From Isoetes taiwanensis (Eukaryota > Streptophyta > Lycopodiopsida > Isoetales > Isoetaceae): a stretch of 64,000 nt of DNA. Shown one piece after another: positions 36,810 to 47,074 of the stretch. The first letter of the stretch is position 1; each line of letters begins with the position of its first letter. The DNA lies in contig JAJEKV010000046.1 of the NCBI GenBank assembly GCA_021234155.1, positions 5,775,012 to 5,839,011 of the forward strand, written 5' to 3'. The notes below the pieces were generated by a model. It was given only the letters and a program-made list of their open reading frames with translations, did not search any database and was not told the DNA's origin. The position numbers and the translations under genes are program-made.

Positions 36810-38263
36810 GGAGGATGAAGAGGAAAAGAAGAAGAGAACACCAAGAAAGGGCAGGGAGTCTCTCTCAGACCAATATGACCTCATTCTTAGCACTGACGCG
36901 GTCTGGGAGAAATGGACTGAGATATGGGCTCAATGGACAAGAGGCAAGCTGAAGGACAGCAATGGAGAATTTCCATGCAGGCCGGACCCAAAGTTGTTCG
37001 ACAGGCAATTTATGAAAAGGATACGAGGGGCCCGACCGACAAGGAAACGCTTTGATCTACAGGCGTAATCCCTCGATGGAACAATCCCCGCTAAGGAAAA
37101 GTAGAAGCTCAAAAATACAGACGCAAAGGATTATGCCACGCCCTAAAGAGACGGCGTGCGTTGGAAGAAGGCATCACGGAGTTCTGCAATGTTGCTTCCA
37201 ATGAATACCATGACTTTGATTATTACAAGGAAAAGGCTGCCCTTGATGAGGAAGGCATGAAGGAATTGAACCGTCTATGTCAACCCTATATCAACACTAA
37301 GCTAAAGCATAACGTCAAAACCCTTCCCTTCCTTAAACGATGGCAATTCTGAAGAGGAAGCTTGGATTCGGGGTGGTCCCATTTAAGGCCGATGAGCTCC
37401 CCTCCATTTCTGGTAACATTGGGACACAAGGGATTTGGTGGTCTGGAACTGGCACCTAGGCCCGTGGCACTATTTGCCATCAATATGATCGAAGACCCCA
37501 CCCTTTTTTATGACAAAGCTGACATAGAGCGAAAGGGTACAAGACGTGTTCGGACATGACCGACCTGGATACTTTCGGTTTCCTTGTCTTTTTGCATGCC
37601 GGCACAATCGGACAACCTAGCGCCTCCCAATGGGCAGCTGATATTAACTTCACCAACAAGATCTTGTACTCCATATACGAACTTGAACATGAGTGTAGAC
37701 TTGGCTTGCCGAAGGCACCAAGCTTTGCCAATATAGTTTTGGTTTTGGTTTCAAGATCGGATGTAGACCTGGACAAGTGGTGGTCTAGCGAACATCATTA
37801 TCTCGACAGGTTCATGATTTCTCAAGAGCAGATGGAACCCTGGAAGGGTGGCAGATTTATGGAGGATGTGCCATCGATGGACAAAGTCAGCAATGATGGT
37901 GCGACAGGTCCTATACATAGAATTCCTATCCGGCCAAGAGTTATCAAGTACTTCATAACCAGCTTGGTCGAGGAAGATCAAATTGTATGCGAGTGGTACA
38001 TGAATGGCCAGTTCTCTCAGGGGGCTATGCTTTATGGAATAAAACCTATATCCGTGGTTGGAAATAAGGACATGGTTGAAACAATTCAGTCATACCTGGA
38101 TCTGCTTCATGAGCATTTCAAAGGGAGGAAGACAAATGGAAGTAGTAAGGACGATGATGACGAAGACAAACCTGAGAGCGAAGGAGAGAAACATGACGGA
38201 GAAGAGAATGTCGAAGGTTTAGACCGAATCTTTGCGGAACAAATTCTTGAGAATCGAGATTGA
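36810..38263 (+). pseudogene. rightward element gene, DNA methyltransferase-like part
   Basis: 36810-37068 is basic and acidic in turn (EEEKKKRTPRKGRESLSDQY, VWEKWTEIWAQWTRGK). 37161-37352 follows in another frame. A phrase FAINMIEDPTLFYDKAD (about 37475-37527) sits where a DPP(Y/W) motif IV would be. The 235-codon block 37556-38263 contains RPRVIKYFITSLVEEDQIVC then EWYMNGQFSQGAMLYGIKPI (about residues 125-165), laid out like the C-terminal motif I (DPFxGSGT...GIE) of beta-class N4/N6 methyltransferases. Key residues are changed (DPF to EWY, GSGT to GQFS), so catalysis is unlikely. The C-terminus is acidic (DDDDEDKPESEGEKHDGEEN). The family assignment is inference from motif order. Confidence 0.4.
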
Positions 38264-38287
38264 GGTGAGTTCACTTTGCTCTCTTGT

Positions 38288-39884
38288 GTTTCTCGACTTC
38301 AGCGAGTCGAGAAACCTTTCGACTTTTAACTTTTTTCCATTCTCGACTCATGAAGTCGAAAAACTCGTTCCTATCGACATCTCTCATCATTTCAGGGACA
38401 TCGAAGTCAACGACTCCGGATCATTGACAATATCTAGTGGCGGTTCACGTCGCGAGGAGGACACTGCACTCCCCAAAGACAATCAAGAGCAAGACACTGC
38501 GGGCAGCTAGAAAGGAGCCGACAAAATAATGATCCCGCGATATGGATCCCGATGAACCGAAATATAGTCGAGCCAAACTCCAACCGGATCCACTGGTCCA
38601 ATCAAGCTTGTAATATTTGACATCAATGGAGTATTAGCTGCAAGATACCACGATAAAGACGCCCCTCGAGCTTAACACCTCGCAGATCCCGAAATTTAAA
38701 ACGGAGCATAAAATCGTGTATCCGAGGCCTAGAGCAAAGGAAATTGTTGAATGGTGCCTGGAACGGGGATTCAAAGTGGCCATATGGTCTTGTATGGCAA
38801 AGAAAAATATTGTCAATGTTCTTGGTGTTCTCGGCCTTCCAGTTTTGAAGTTCAAGTTTGTTTGGGGAAACGAAAGGGTCGAGCATGTGTCAGACCTCGA
38901 TCCAGCCATCACAAAGGGGAAGCATATTATGGTGAAAAGGCTGGACAGGGTTTATGAACAATTCCCGGACTTTGGCAAACACAACACGCTGATCATAGAC
39001 GACTCCGCTAAGTGCTATCATAACTCGCAAAATACAATCATTGCTAAGACTTATCGACCAGAAGAGTATGAGACGGATAGGTGGTTGTCTTTCGGACTTT
39101 GTCCTGTCTTGGCGGAATCCCTCTTTGCCATTCTTGTGGCCGAGTTGGAATGCGTTGTTGACCAGTTGAAGGATATGCAAGGAAATATAAAAAATCAACA
39201 AGTTGCAAAGACAGCCACAAATTTGGTAAAATCAATTCACTGAAAATGCCTTATGGTAGTTCACATATGAACAATGATGATGAAAGCAGGTACTGCTGAC
39301 ATGGATGCTTAGCGGCTTGTTGCACTCTTGGTGAAGGCTTTCATGCTTTTGCTGGGTGCTTCAACCAAGCTTCCATATGGAGACTGCCGCTTCTGAGTTC
39401 TGTATTAGGAACTATCCGAGCCTCAAGGAACCCAATCCAGAGAGTCGTGCGATCATGAAAGCTATGGACGACAAATATTTTGGTGATCAAGAAGAGTGAC
39501 CTCTGCTTTCAGATAGTCAAATTGTGTGAATATTGTAAAGAAACGTGAAGAAATGTACTATGTTTTGTAATGAATATACATGTATATTGAGTTTTATTTG
39601 GCTTTCTCGACTTCATGAGTCGAAAAGGCATGCTTGTCCCGTTGATGAAACCATTTGTATGTTTGTTTGTGTGATCGGATGCAACCATAATCTATTATGA
39701 TAATGGTTGTACATTGGAGTTTCTGGGCCTTTCTCGACTTCATGCGAGTCGAAAAGGCAATCGCTTTGTCTCGTTGACGCAACCATTTGTATGCTTCCAT
39801 GTGTGATTGGATGCAACCATATTCTAATGGGAATGGTTGTACTTTGACTTTTCCGGGCCTTTCTGACTTCGCGAGTCGAGAAAG
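38288..39884. repeat. private palindrome family, right cluster
   Basis: Copies at 38288-38313 (TTTCTCGACTTCAGCGAGTC and onward), 38339-38360, 39603-39626, 39730-39755 and 39859-39884, plus a half-site near 40610. The first two sit in the intron between the methyltransferase-like and FCP1-like blocks. The last three sit in sequence that repeats TTGATGNAACCATTTGTATG and GATNGGATGCAACCATA, so that segment is itself duplicated. Confidence 0.8.
38395..39243 (+). pseudogene. rightward element gene, FCP1/SCP-like HAD phosphatase part
   Basis: After a CATTTCAG| acceptor (38394) comes an acidic linker, then KLVIFDINGVLAARYHDKDA (about 38605), the HAD motif I region with DxNG in place of DxDG. Next is PRPRAKEIVEWCLERGFKVA with IWSCMAKKN (motif II region, S in IWS), a lysine-bearing KRLDRVYEQFPDFGKHNTLI and DDSAKCYHN (motif III DD). 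The order and spacing match FCP1/SCP-type phosphatases of the NLI-interacting-factor family, which remove phosphates from proteins such as the RNA polymerase II tail. A stop at about 38670 and a frameshift to the 38716 frame damage it. The second DxD aspartate is Asn. A second gene of this family lies at 60.9-64 kb. Confidence 0.65.
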
Positions 39885-40534
39885 ACACTACTTTTCACGT
39901 GATTGGATGCAGTTATATGGAATGAATGTTCTCTATTGTAATTTGATTTCACCATTCTTTTCTTCGTTTTGACTAATGGCACCGTAATTGTTAATCATAG
40001 ACTCTCCTTTTTCCAGGTGGTTCAGACACAGATCCGACACCAGCACAGATCCCGTTCAGGCATCACCGAGACCGCTCCAGCGGCCTGAGATCCCTCAAGG
40101 CGGAAGAGATACCGCTCGGCACGATCCCCGCCACGCTACACTCTTGCCCGGCCTTTGGGATAAGGTTACTCGTGAATGCAGACGCCATGCACACCCTCGG
40201 GATAAAGAAGACGCGAAGGGAAGCTCAAAGCATCTTGCAAGCATTGCATAACATCCACGGGGGTTGGGGATGGAGCATATTCGATGAAAAGCTCCGGGAG
40301 GAGAGTGGAGAAGTCGGGTGGACAGGTCAGCCGGTGGCTCCAGAGGCACCTCCACGTGAGGCATTCCACACTCTTCAGGTTGCCCCCAAGGCTTACAGTC
40401 GGCGTGAAGAAGCGTCGCAAGTTAATCCCCTAAGGTGGACCACCTACCACGATGATGTAATCAGTAGTGACAAAGAAGACCGCCATGGTCTCGCGTCCAG
40501 ATGTAAAATACATTGTACCTATTCAATTTATTAA
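39290..40534 (+). other. candidate 3' exons of the rightward element gene
   Basis: 39373-39500 encodes METAASEFCIRNYPSLKEPN and ends KYFGDQEE-stop, plausibly a C-terminal tail after the phosphatase block. 40016-40534 begins after a TTTTTCCAG| acceptor and stays open as MNADAMHTLGIKKTRREAQS and onward. I recognise no domain in it. Between them are palindrome-bearing repeats (39.6-39.9 kb). Confidence 0.35.
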
Positions 40535-40755
40535 TAAAAATTCTTTTTCAACTAGAGCTTTGGTTTCAATCTTTAATGAATTTCCTTTGTTTTAGTTGCA
40601 TTGTTCTTGTTCTCGACTCGCTATCCAGGGAAAACTGGAAGAAAGCTTGGATGCACAATAACAGACAAAAATTCGAATTAAGGATAGTTTTCGGGTCGGG
40701 GTGCTCCTTTTCGTGTAAATTAACAGGGTTCCGAAAAAAAGTGGGAATGGAATGA

Positions 40756-40780
40756 GTCCCACTTTAATTAAATACGACTT
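40756..40780 (-). repeat. right 25-bp terminal inverted repeat
   Basis: Exact reverse complement of 22046-22070. It is followed by AAAC (40781-40784), matching the AAAC before the left repeat. Confidence 0.85.
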
Positions 40781-40784
40781 AAAC

Positions 40785-41930
40785 CTCTTAGCAGGCGTTG
40801 CAGGATCTGGACCACACTCAACCTCGGGTAGATGCCTGAGAAGTTGTTTGTACGTAAGAATGACGTCACCTTCCAAACACTTGCAAGGTAATCTAAAGGA
40901 TTCTTCTTGATAATGGTTCATGTCCACATCATGATTCTTGGAAATCCTTCCACAATATTCTAAATATTCTGTACCATCATTGTTACCAACCACAAAGTCA
41001 GTAATTTAAAGCTTATGCAACTCTTCCTTTGCGCGAACGGCAAGTTTAGCAACACAATAATAGAGGAACCGTAGTTGCAGGCCACGATTATGGTATATCC
41101 GATGATCAATGTCATTTAATAATGTTGTCTCATCAGCAAAAATAATCCCCTCCATTTTGTTTCTCTTTTTACAAACACCAGGAGTCATTCTAGATCTCCT
41201 CATTGTTGCTACACAAGCCAACCTTGCTCTCTCAAAGATAGGACTATGTCGAATATCAAATGGGAACTCAGTGCGACCTTCTTTTGCAGATTGAATTTCG
41301 ATATGATGCCGAATCATGCTCCAAACTTTCTTGAATAAATCCTGCAAACTGTAAGACATAATAGAATTATTAGTACACAATTTAGGACCAGAATAAAAAA
41401 TAATGAAATACAACTATAACTTACGATTCGGTAGGATAATGCTGGCCATCCAATTTGGTTACTTGTAGCATAAACTGCTCGAGCATTCTCGCAAACTCCA
41501 CGAGGTCAAGCTCTTCGATTGTCTTCTCACATGAAATTCCCCTATACTCTCTCCACAAATCGAACCTATTTCTAGCCCATGTAATCTTATTCTGTGACTT
41601 CTTTGCACCTTCATCATCAACCTCCTTACAAAGATTCTCATCAATATCTATAAATGGTATCTGCTCCCCATTCTTTCCAGGAATACTAGAATTTTTGGCC
41701 AGAACTGGATGGTCAAACATTCCAGAAACTTGTGCATTGGTGATGTAATTAGAAATCATTGATTCTAAAAACTGCTTACTAATCTCTGCCTCAAAATCCA
41801 TATTTTTCTTCTTTCCCAATCTGCCAGTGTCACATCCATCCTTATTCTGATCATTGGTAATATCTGACAAAACAGTGAAGCTCGACATCTGCCATTCCTG
41901 TATACTCCAGACTTCCAATCATACTTCTAA
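40785..41930 (-). pseudogene. DUF3504-type tyrosine recombinase gene, 5' exons
   Basis: Exon 1 (41918-41425) encodes an acidic N-terminus and the core-binding-like KITWARNRFDLWREYRG, LVEFARMLEQFMLQVTKLDG and YPTES. The donor C|GTAAGT is clean. Exon 2 (41348-40785) begins after TCTTACAG| with SLQDLFKKVWSMIRHHIEIQ and continues through KKRNKMEGIIFADE, HNRGLQLRFLYYCVAKLAV and RAKEELHKL, where the catalytic box-I arginine should lie, then meets an in-frame TAA (about 41007). The phrases match the DUF3504/KIAA1958-like family derived from Crypton recombinases. The gene is cut just after this exon by the 18.7 kb element. The 3' exons are at 21438-21963. The exon 2/exon 3 junction is out of phase, a further lesion. 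Confidence 0.7.
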
Positions 41931-42791
41931 AAAATAAAACAAGAATGACAAAAATACTACTACACACTATTGACATACTTCAAACTCTACATGCAATAGA
42001 TAAATCACATTAGGCACTAAAAAATCTAATAAAAAACATGCAAGAAAAATGCTTACCTAGATTAGAATCCAGGTTCAAAAATTCCTCCTACAAGTCGTCA
42101 GACTCGTCCTAGGACTCTGAATGTGTGTTGAAGGTGCACTTGCTGAAAGAACAAAAAAAATAACAGGTCAGAACCAAGAATATCAAAATCTAGTGCAAGA
42201 ATAAAACATTCTTAGTCAAAGAAGGCGTTCCAGTTGACAAAGCCACAAAAATGTCCAGAAAGAAACAACAAAATAAAGATCCTTAAAAAACTATGAGAAT
42301 CTCAAGCGCTCTACTTCAAAATCGCATCAAAAGAAAGAGCAGAACGAGGCGCTTCAAAAAATGTGAACAACGACCAATCGACTACGTGTAGAGCCCTGGC
42401 GTCACGACAATGCCAAGCGGGGGTTCTGCTGGCCAGAAAATATCCCACCACAAATACGTATTGCAAATTCCGGCCATAAAATTGGCCTCCGTGAATCTGC
42501 GCGTCGGCCAATTTTCTGGGCCAGAATTTGCTCCACATGGACATTCTTGTATAGGAGAGGGCAGAACAGCACCTAACTGTTCTTTAGGTAACTAAAGAAA
42601 TGTGCCGGGATAAATTTGTTTTTTTTAACCTAAATAATAAGTCTCTCTGTGCAGATGAGTATCGAATCCCCTCTCTCTCACATCGTTCTCAGCTTTGCAC
42701 AAATTTGTGTTAGAAAATTGTAAACCGAGGATGGCTCTTGCACACAACCATTAGTGGAGGGTGCCAAATCGCGGGGCTCTCAAATGGTTAA
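41931..42791. other. upstream region of two divergent genes, no gene seen
   Basis: Lies between the minus-strand YR gene and the plus-strand PPR gene. 42413-42540 contains an inverted pair (CTGGCCAGAAAATNNCCC... against ...AATTTTCTGGGCCAGAAT), a small foldback. No coding region is recognised. Confidence 0.4.
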
Positions 42792-44405
42792 ATGGACAAA
42801 CATTTGGTGTCTTTTCTTGATATGCATCATGTGAATAGGATTTGGAGGAAGAGATTTAAATTTCTTTCAAGATCGCACAATGTTGGTACTGGGGTACGTT
42901 ACATTAATATGTGGGCAGACTTGGAGGAGGAAGGATTAAGTACCAACTCGCCAAACATTCCCTCTGCTTTGTTGAGGAAATGTGCGAAGGAAAGGGACCT
43001 CTCAAAAGGTAGGCGTGTTCATGATCTCATTAAAAAAAGTGAGCTTGAAAACGATGTTTACTTGGAAAACCTGGTATTGCATATGTATGGTGTATGCGGA
43101 GCTCTGGAAGATGCAAGAGCAGTGTTTGACAAGCAAAATAGGAATCTTTTTTCTTGGAATATTATGATCACAGCTTATACCCAGCAAGGACATATAGATG
43201 AAGCTCTTACTCTCTTTAGAAATATGCCAGAGCGAAATGTTGTTTCATGGAATGCCATGATTGCAGGTTATATTCAACAAGGGAAACTAGAAAAAGCTCT
43301 AGAGTTATTTCAGGACATGCCCATGCGCAATGCAGTATCATGGAACCTTATGATTTCAGCATATGGGCAGAAACATAACTTGGATGAAGCCGTTGAAATT
43401 TTTCACCAAATGCCAAATCCAAATGTTGTATCATGGACTACCATGATCAATGCTTATATACAACATGGTATAGTTTGTGAGGCTGGAAATCTGTTTGAAC
43501 AAATGCCTCACCGTAACGTGGTATCTTGGAACACAATGATTTCAGGTTATGCCAAACAAGGGAAACTCAAAGAAGCCTGGCAGCTGTTTGAACAAATGCC
43601 AAGGCGTAACATTGTCTCTTGGAATGCCATGATTGCAGCCTATTCTCAACATGCTTATCTTAATTGTGCGCTTGAACTTTTTCAACAAATGCCTCAGCGA
43701 AATGTAGTCTCTTGGACTTCCATGGTTACAGCTTATGCTGAGGATGGACAGCTAAAAGCAGCCCTTGAACTTTTTAACCAAATGCCAAGTCGCAATATCA
43801 TCTCTTGGAATACAATAATTTCAGCTTTTTCTCGAAATGGTCAGATAGCATGCTGTTTTGAATTGTTTCATCAACTGCAAGAAGATGGCATGAAGCCAGA
43901 TGTTCACATCTTTAACAGTATTCTATATGTATGCGCCGCATGCAGAGTTCTTGGTAGAGGTAAATGGGTACATGCTACTGCCCTCGGCCATGAATTTGAC
44001 TCCGGTGTGACCCTGTCATGTTCACTTATCAATATGTATGCCGAATGTGGAAGTTTGGAGGATGCAGTATTTATATTTGAGGAAGAAACAGAAAGGAATG
44101 CTGCTCTGTGGAATTCAATCATTGCAGCCTTGAACCTATATCATTATGGAAAATATGTGATTCAAAGTCTTTTGCAAATGCATGCAGATGGGATAACACC
44201 CGACAAACTCATTCTTGAGAATGTCCTTTGGGCATGTTGCTGTGCTGAGATGGTAGATGATGGCTCATATTGCTTTGCCTCTATGGGCATGAATTATGGT
44301 GTTGTACCTACAACTGAGCATTATACATGTATGATTTGTATCTTAAATGATGCAGGATGGCTAGAAGAAGTGGAAGCTTTGAATAATACACTCTTAGTTC
44401 CATAA
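42792..44405 (+). CDS. PLS-type pentatricopeptide repeat protein, 537 aa
   Basis: An intronless ORF with PPR motifs back to back: an L-like motif at 55-87, an S-like at 88-118, then seven consecutive roughly 31-residue short motifs with the (V/I)VSWN(A/T)MI...LFxQMPxRN signature (119-335). A P motif follows at 336-370 (ends GMKPD), L at 371-405, S at 406-436, P at 437-471 (ends GITPD) and L at 472-510. The tail YTCMICILNDAGWLEEVEAL (511 on) is the start of the E-region preamble, and the protein stops there without E/E+/DYW domains. Such proteins bind single-stranded organellar RNA one base per motif and often act in C-to-U editing with a partner in trans. The N-terminus is basic and could be a transit peptide. 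The run of short S motifs is notable. The stop could be an early truncation. Confidence 0.85.
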   Translation: MDKHLVSFLDMHHVNRIWRKRFKFLSRSHNVGTGVRYINMWADLEEEGLSTNSPNIPSALLRKCAKERDLSKGRRVHDLIKKSELENDVYLENLVLHMYGVCGALEDARAVFDKQNRNLFSWNIMITAYTQQGHIDEALTLFRNMPERNVVSWNAMIAGYIQQGKLEKALELFQDMPMRNAVSWNLMISAYGQKHNLDEAVEIFHQMPNPNVVSWTTMINAYIQHGIVCEAGNLFEQMPHRNVVSWNTMISGYAKQGKLKEAWQLFEQMPRRNIVSWNAMIAAYSQHAYLNCALELFQQMPQRNVVSWTSMVTAYAEDGQLKAALELFNQMPSRNIISWNTIISAFSRNGQIACCFELFHQLQEDGMKPDVHIFNSILYVCAACRVLGRGKWVHATALGHEFDSGVTLSCSLINMYAECGSLEDAVFIFEEETERNAALWNSIIAALNLYHYGKYVIQSLLQMHADGITPDKLILENVLWACCCAEMVDDGSYCFASMGMNYGVVPTTEHYTCMICILNDAGWLEEVEALNNTLLVP

Positions 44406-46689
44406 ACAAATGATTGGAAAGGAAATTCAGATGACCATAGTTATATAACACAGGAGACTGTTTAGACGAGATAGAGATACCATGGGCTTCTTGTGGCTGG
44501 GCTGCTGTCTCATTATAGGTACCCAATACAGATCCCAATATTCATGTATGTGGCATTATGCCTTATGGCTATATTTCTTCTAGCATACCAAAATCTTTAT
44601 ATGCCTTATCTGCACCAGACCACATACTCTGAGAGGGGAGTGTCATTCGTCTTCGTCAGATTGGAGCTTTAGAGTAATCAGTATTCATCTTTATAGCTTC
44701 ACCTGTGCATTTTCTCTTGCTGTAGCATCGCATCTTTTAAAGGATTTTTGGTTACCAGCTTCCTTCTCTTGCTAGAGACTTTCTGGTAAACAAGCTGTGC
44801 AATTTGTGCTTTTACAAGGGCAAGCTTTCGTGATTGGGAACTAACTGCTGGTTGAAACACAGCAACCAAGTTTTTTGTTATGCATATAGGAATCTTTCCA
44901 GCAAGATGTAATAAGTTTGACACACTCCAAATCAAAAGTGGCAAAACAAGAGGCGTAAGAATAAGCAAGATGAGCTGCCTTCTAAGGAAAGAACTTAACT
45001 TTAAGTGGTGAAATGATCTGAAAATTCCAAATTCAAATTTCCCTTCACGTTTGCGTGCTTGTCATGGAAAGTATGATGATTTTGCTTTTCAAATGTTCCA
45101 TAAAATGTTGCAACGCCATCAAATGCTTGTAATGTGTATCCAGAGGATCTTAATATTTTCCATGATCGGGATAAAAATGTGGATCTTCATCATCAATCTT
45201 ATGCATTATCCAATTGAAATGTCACTTCTAGAAAGCTATTTTTTTTCCTAGCCCTCCTCTTTCTAAGCCATAGCACTAGCCATTCTGTTGTGGATGTCAA
45301 TACATTTGCTTCCCCAAAAAGTTGTTTATCGTGTAACTACCACTACCGCTACTTATCGTGTAAGTATGTTGAAATGGATTTCAGAGCGGCGTAGGTGGTC
45401 TTTGAATCTTTGGGCCTATCTAATTGTAATTTGAAGGTGCAAGCTTTTGTAATCAAGAGATGTGTGTGTTGTTGGCCTTTCATGCTACTTCTGAGTACTT
45501 TATTGTGATGTCTTTATCTAGTCCCAACCTTGCTGCTATAACCAATAAGCATCTATCTAATAATCATTTCACTATTCCAATCTCTCAACTAGACTAAACT
45601 AATAATTAAGCTTCTAGAATATCCAAATGACGACCTTATTATACCCTTGCTTTCAACTGCTAATCTCTTCTTCTTTTTGGGTTGCCCGAAGGGCATATCC
45701 TAGGAATGGATCACATCCAGCTCATCCAGGTTTGTGCTTTTTCTTCTTCGAGATATTCAATCCGGTGGATCATATCTAGCTCATCTAGATTTGTGCACTT
45801 CAAACTGACAAGCTCCTGCCTGTTGCCAAACTAAAAACCTCTGTCACGTGAGATGAGGGCAACCTTTGTGCGAGAGCACCTTGTTTTTGAAGGACGAGAG
45901 ACGGGTTTCATTACAAGTCAATGAACTTGCTAAGTTCTTGTTACATTCCAAAGTGGAATGCCACTTGGTGATTCATAAAATGTGAAGCTTTATTCAAATA
46001 ACCTTAACACCCTGCTCCTCGGGTTTACACGGTTAGATTAAATCTCAACCGTTCCTTGGACAGTTGTTACCCACTAATACGCAATCTGTCCCAAAACATT
46101 TTCAGAGCATAGATCGATTCTCCTAGGATGTTATGGGCTCTGCTCGATTCTCCTAGGGCGTTATGCAAGCATCGGCATGTTGAGAAAAACACATTCGAAC
46201 ATTGACAAAGCATCGGCACAAAGCTGGGCACAAAGCATCGGCAAGCATCGGCACAGAGCTGGGCATGATGGAACAAAGCTGGGCATGATGGCACAAAGCA
46301 GCGCTGCCATCGCTGCTTTTTGTCAAGACAACAAGATCCTTGCCTGGTCGATCGGGCTGTGAGCATTTCGTTTTTTGCTTTTCTTCTCTGCGCTTCTATG
46401 AGATCTTTGTTTTCGACTTTAATTAAGCGATTCGAGGGGCCGGCCGTGCAAATTTACGCATTAAGATCTCAATTTGCGGCGAGAACATTTCTTTGAAAAA
46501 TCCCTCTACCGATCCAACATCCTTCTTTACCTCTCGGTTTTCTTCATATTTCTTCAAATTAACAAAACTTTTCAAAGAAGAAACTCTGTTTTAGAAAAAC
46601 AGAGCCATCGGCAAAAGGCGCCTTGACACAAAGCAATAAGACCTCGCGGATCTTCCATAGCCAGCGATTGCCCCGGTGTAAACCCTTGG
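44406..46689. other. no gene seen
   Basis: AT-rich flank. A minus ORF at 44699-44968 has no recognised family. 46160-46300 contains loose repeats of AAGCATCGGCA and CACAAAGCTGGGCA. A TAACACCCTGCTCCTCGGGT word near 46008 resembles the foldback family further right. Confidence 0.4.
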
Positions 46690-46885
46690 ACCCGGTGTTA
46701 AGGGTGATAACGCCAGCCCTCAGGCATCGCAAAAAAATTTCGGGCCATGTGGCCATGGCCAAAATGGCTCGGGCGTGCCCTGCTTGGCGCACACCCTCGC
46801 CATTTTGGCCATGGCCACATGGCCCTCAATTTTTGTTTTCAGTAACGCCCTTGGGCCAGGGCGTTATCTACACCTTTACACCCTG
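46690..46885. repeat. foldback/MITE-like element with perfect 26-bp arms
   Basis: Arms at 46743-46768 (GGCCATGTGGCCATGGCCAA and onward) and 46799-46824 are exact reverse complements with a 30-base loop. Outer, weaker arms (GGTGTTAAGGGTGATAACGCC at about 46694 and GGGCGTTATCTACACCTTTA at about 46857) extend the hairpin. Confidence 0.8.
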
Positions 46886-46939
46886 CTCCTTGGGCTTTTA
46901 TGCCTAAAATAGTCATAATGCCCTAGGGCATTATCATGA

Positions 46940-47074
46940 AGGCTCATAACACCCTCGAAGCAGGGTGTTAAGGGAGATAACGCCCTCGGGCGTTTATGGG
47001 AATAAAATTCTCGAGCAATATGGCCATGGCCAAAATAGCTCGGCGTGCCCCCCACGTCCTCGCCATTTTGGCCA
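46940..47074. repeat. second foldback copy, truncated by the copia LTR
   Basis: GCAGGGTGTTAAGGGAGATAACGCCCTCGGGCG-like left arm (about 46961), then TATGGCCATGGCCAAAATAG (47019) and GCCATTTTGGCCA, which ends at 47074 exactly where the copia LTR begins. The same family as 46690-46885, so copia inserted into it. Confidence 0.7.

Larger units (their letters stand above)
22046..40780. mobile_element. 18.7 kb inverted-repeat-bounded composite element
   Basis: The ends are perfect 25-bp inverted repeats (22046-22070 and 40756-40780; outer bases AAGTCGTATTTAATTAAAGT). The four bases AAAC flank both sides (22042-22045 and 40781-40784). The insertion lies just after the 5' splice donor of intron 2 of a DUF3504-type YR gene, separating its 5' exons (right) from its 3' exons (left), all on the minus strand. 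Inside are a leftward DUF7869-type gene (22.3-24.8 kb), a divergent rightward multi-exon gene (25.38 to about 40.5 kb) with methyltransferase-like and FCP1-like regions, a private palindrome family, and a nested CACTA-like element. A 4-bp duplication is known for Sola-type transposons among others. The superfamily is not proven. Confidence 0.75.

Noticed and set aside
36810-39243. Endogenous large DNA virus fragment (methyltransferase plus phosphatase)
   Set aside because: Introns with plant splice sites and transposon termini explain it better, and no viral core gene is visible.
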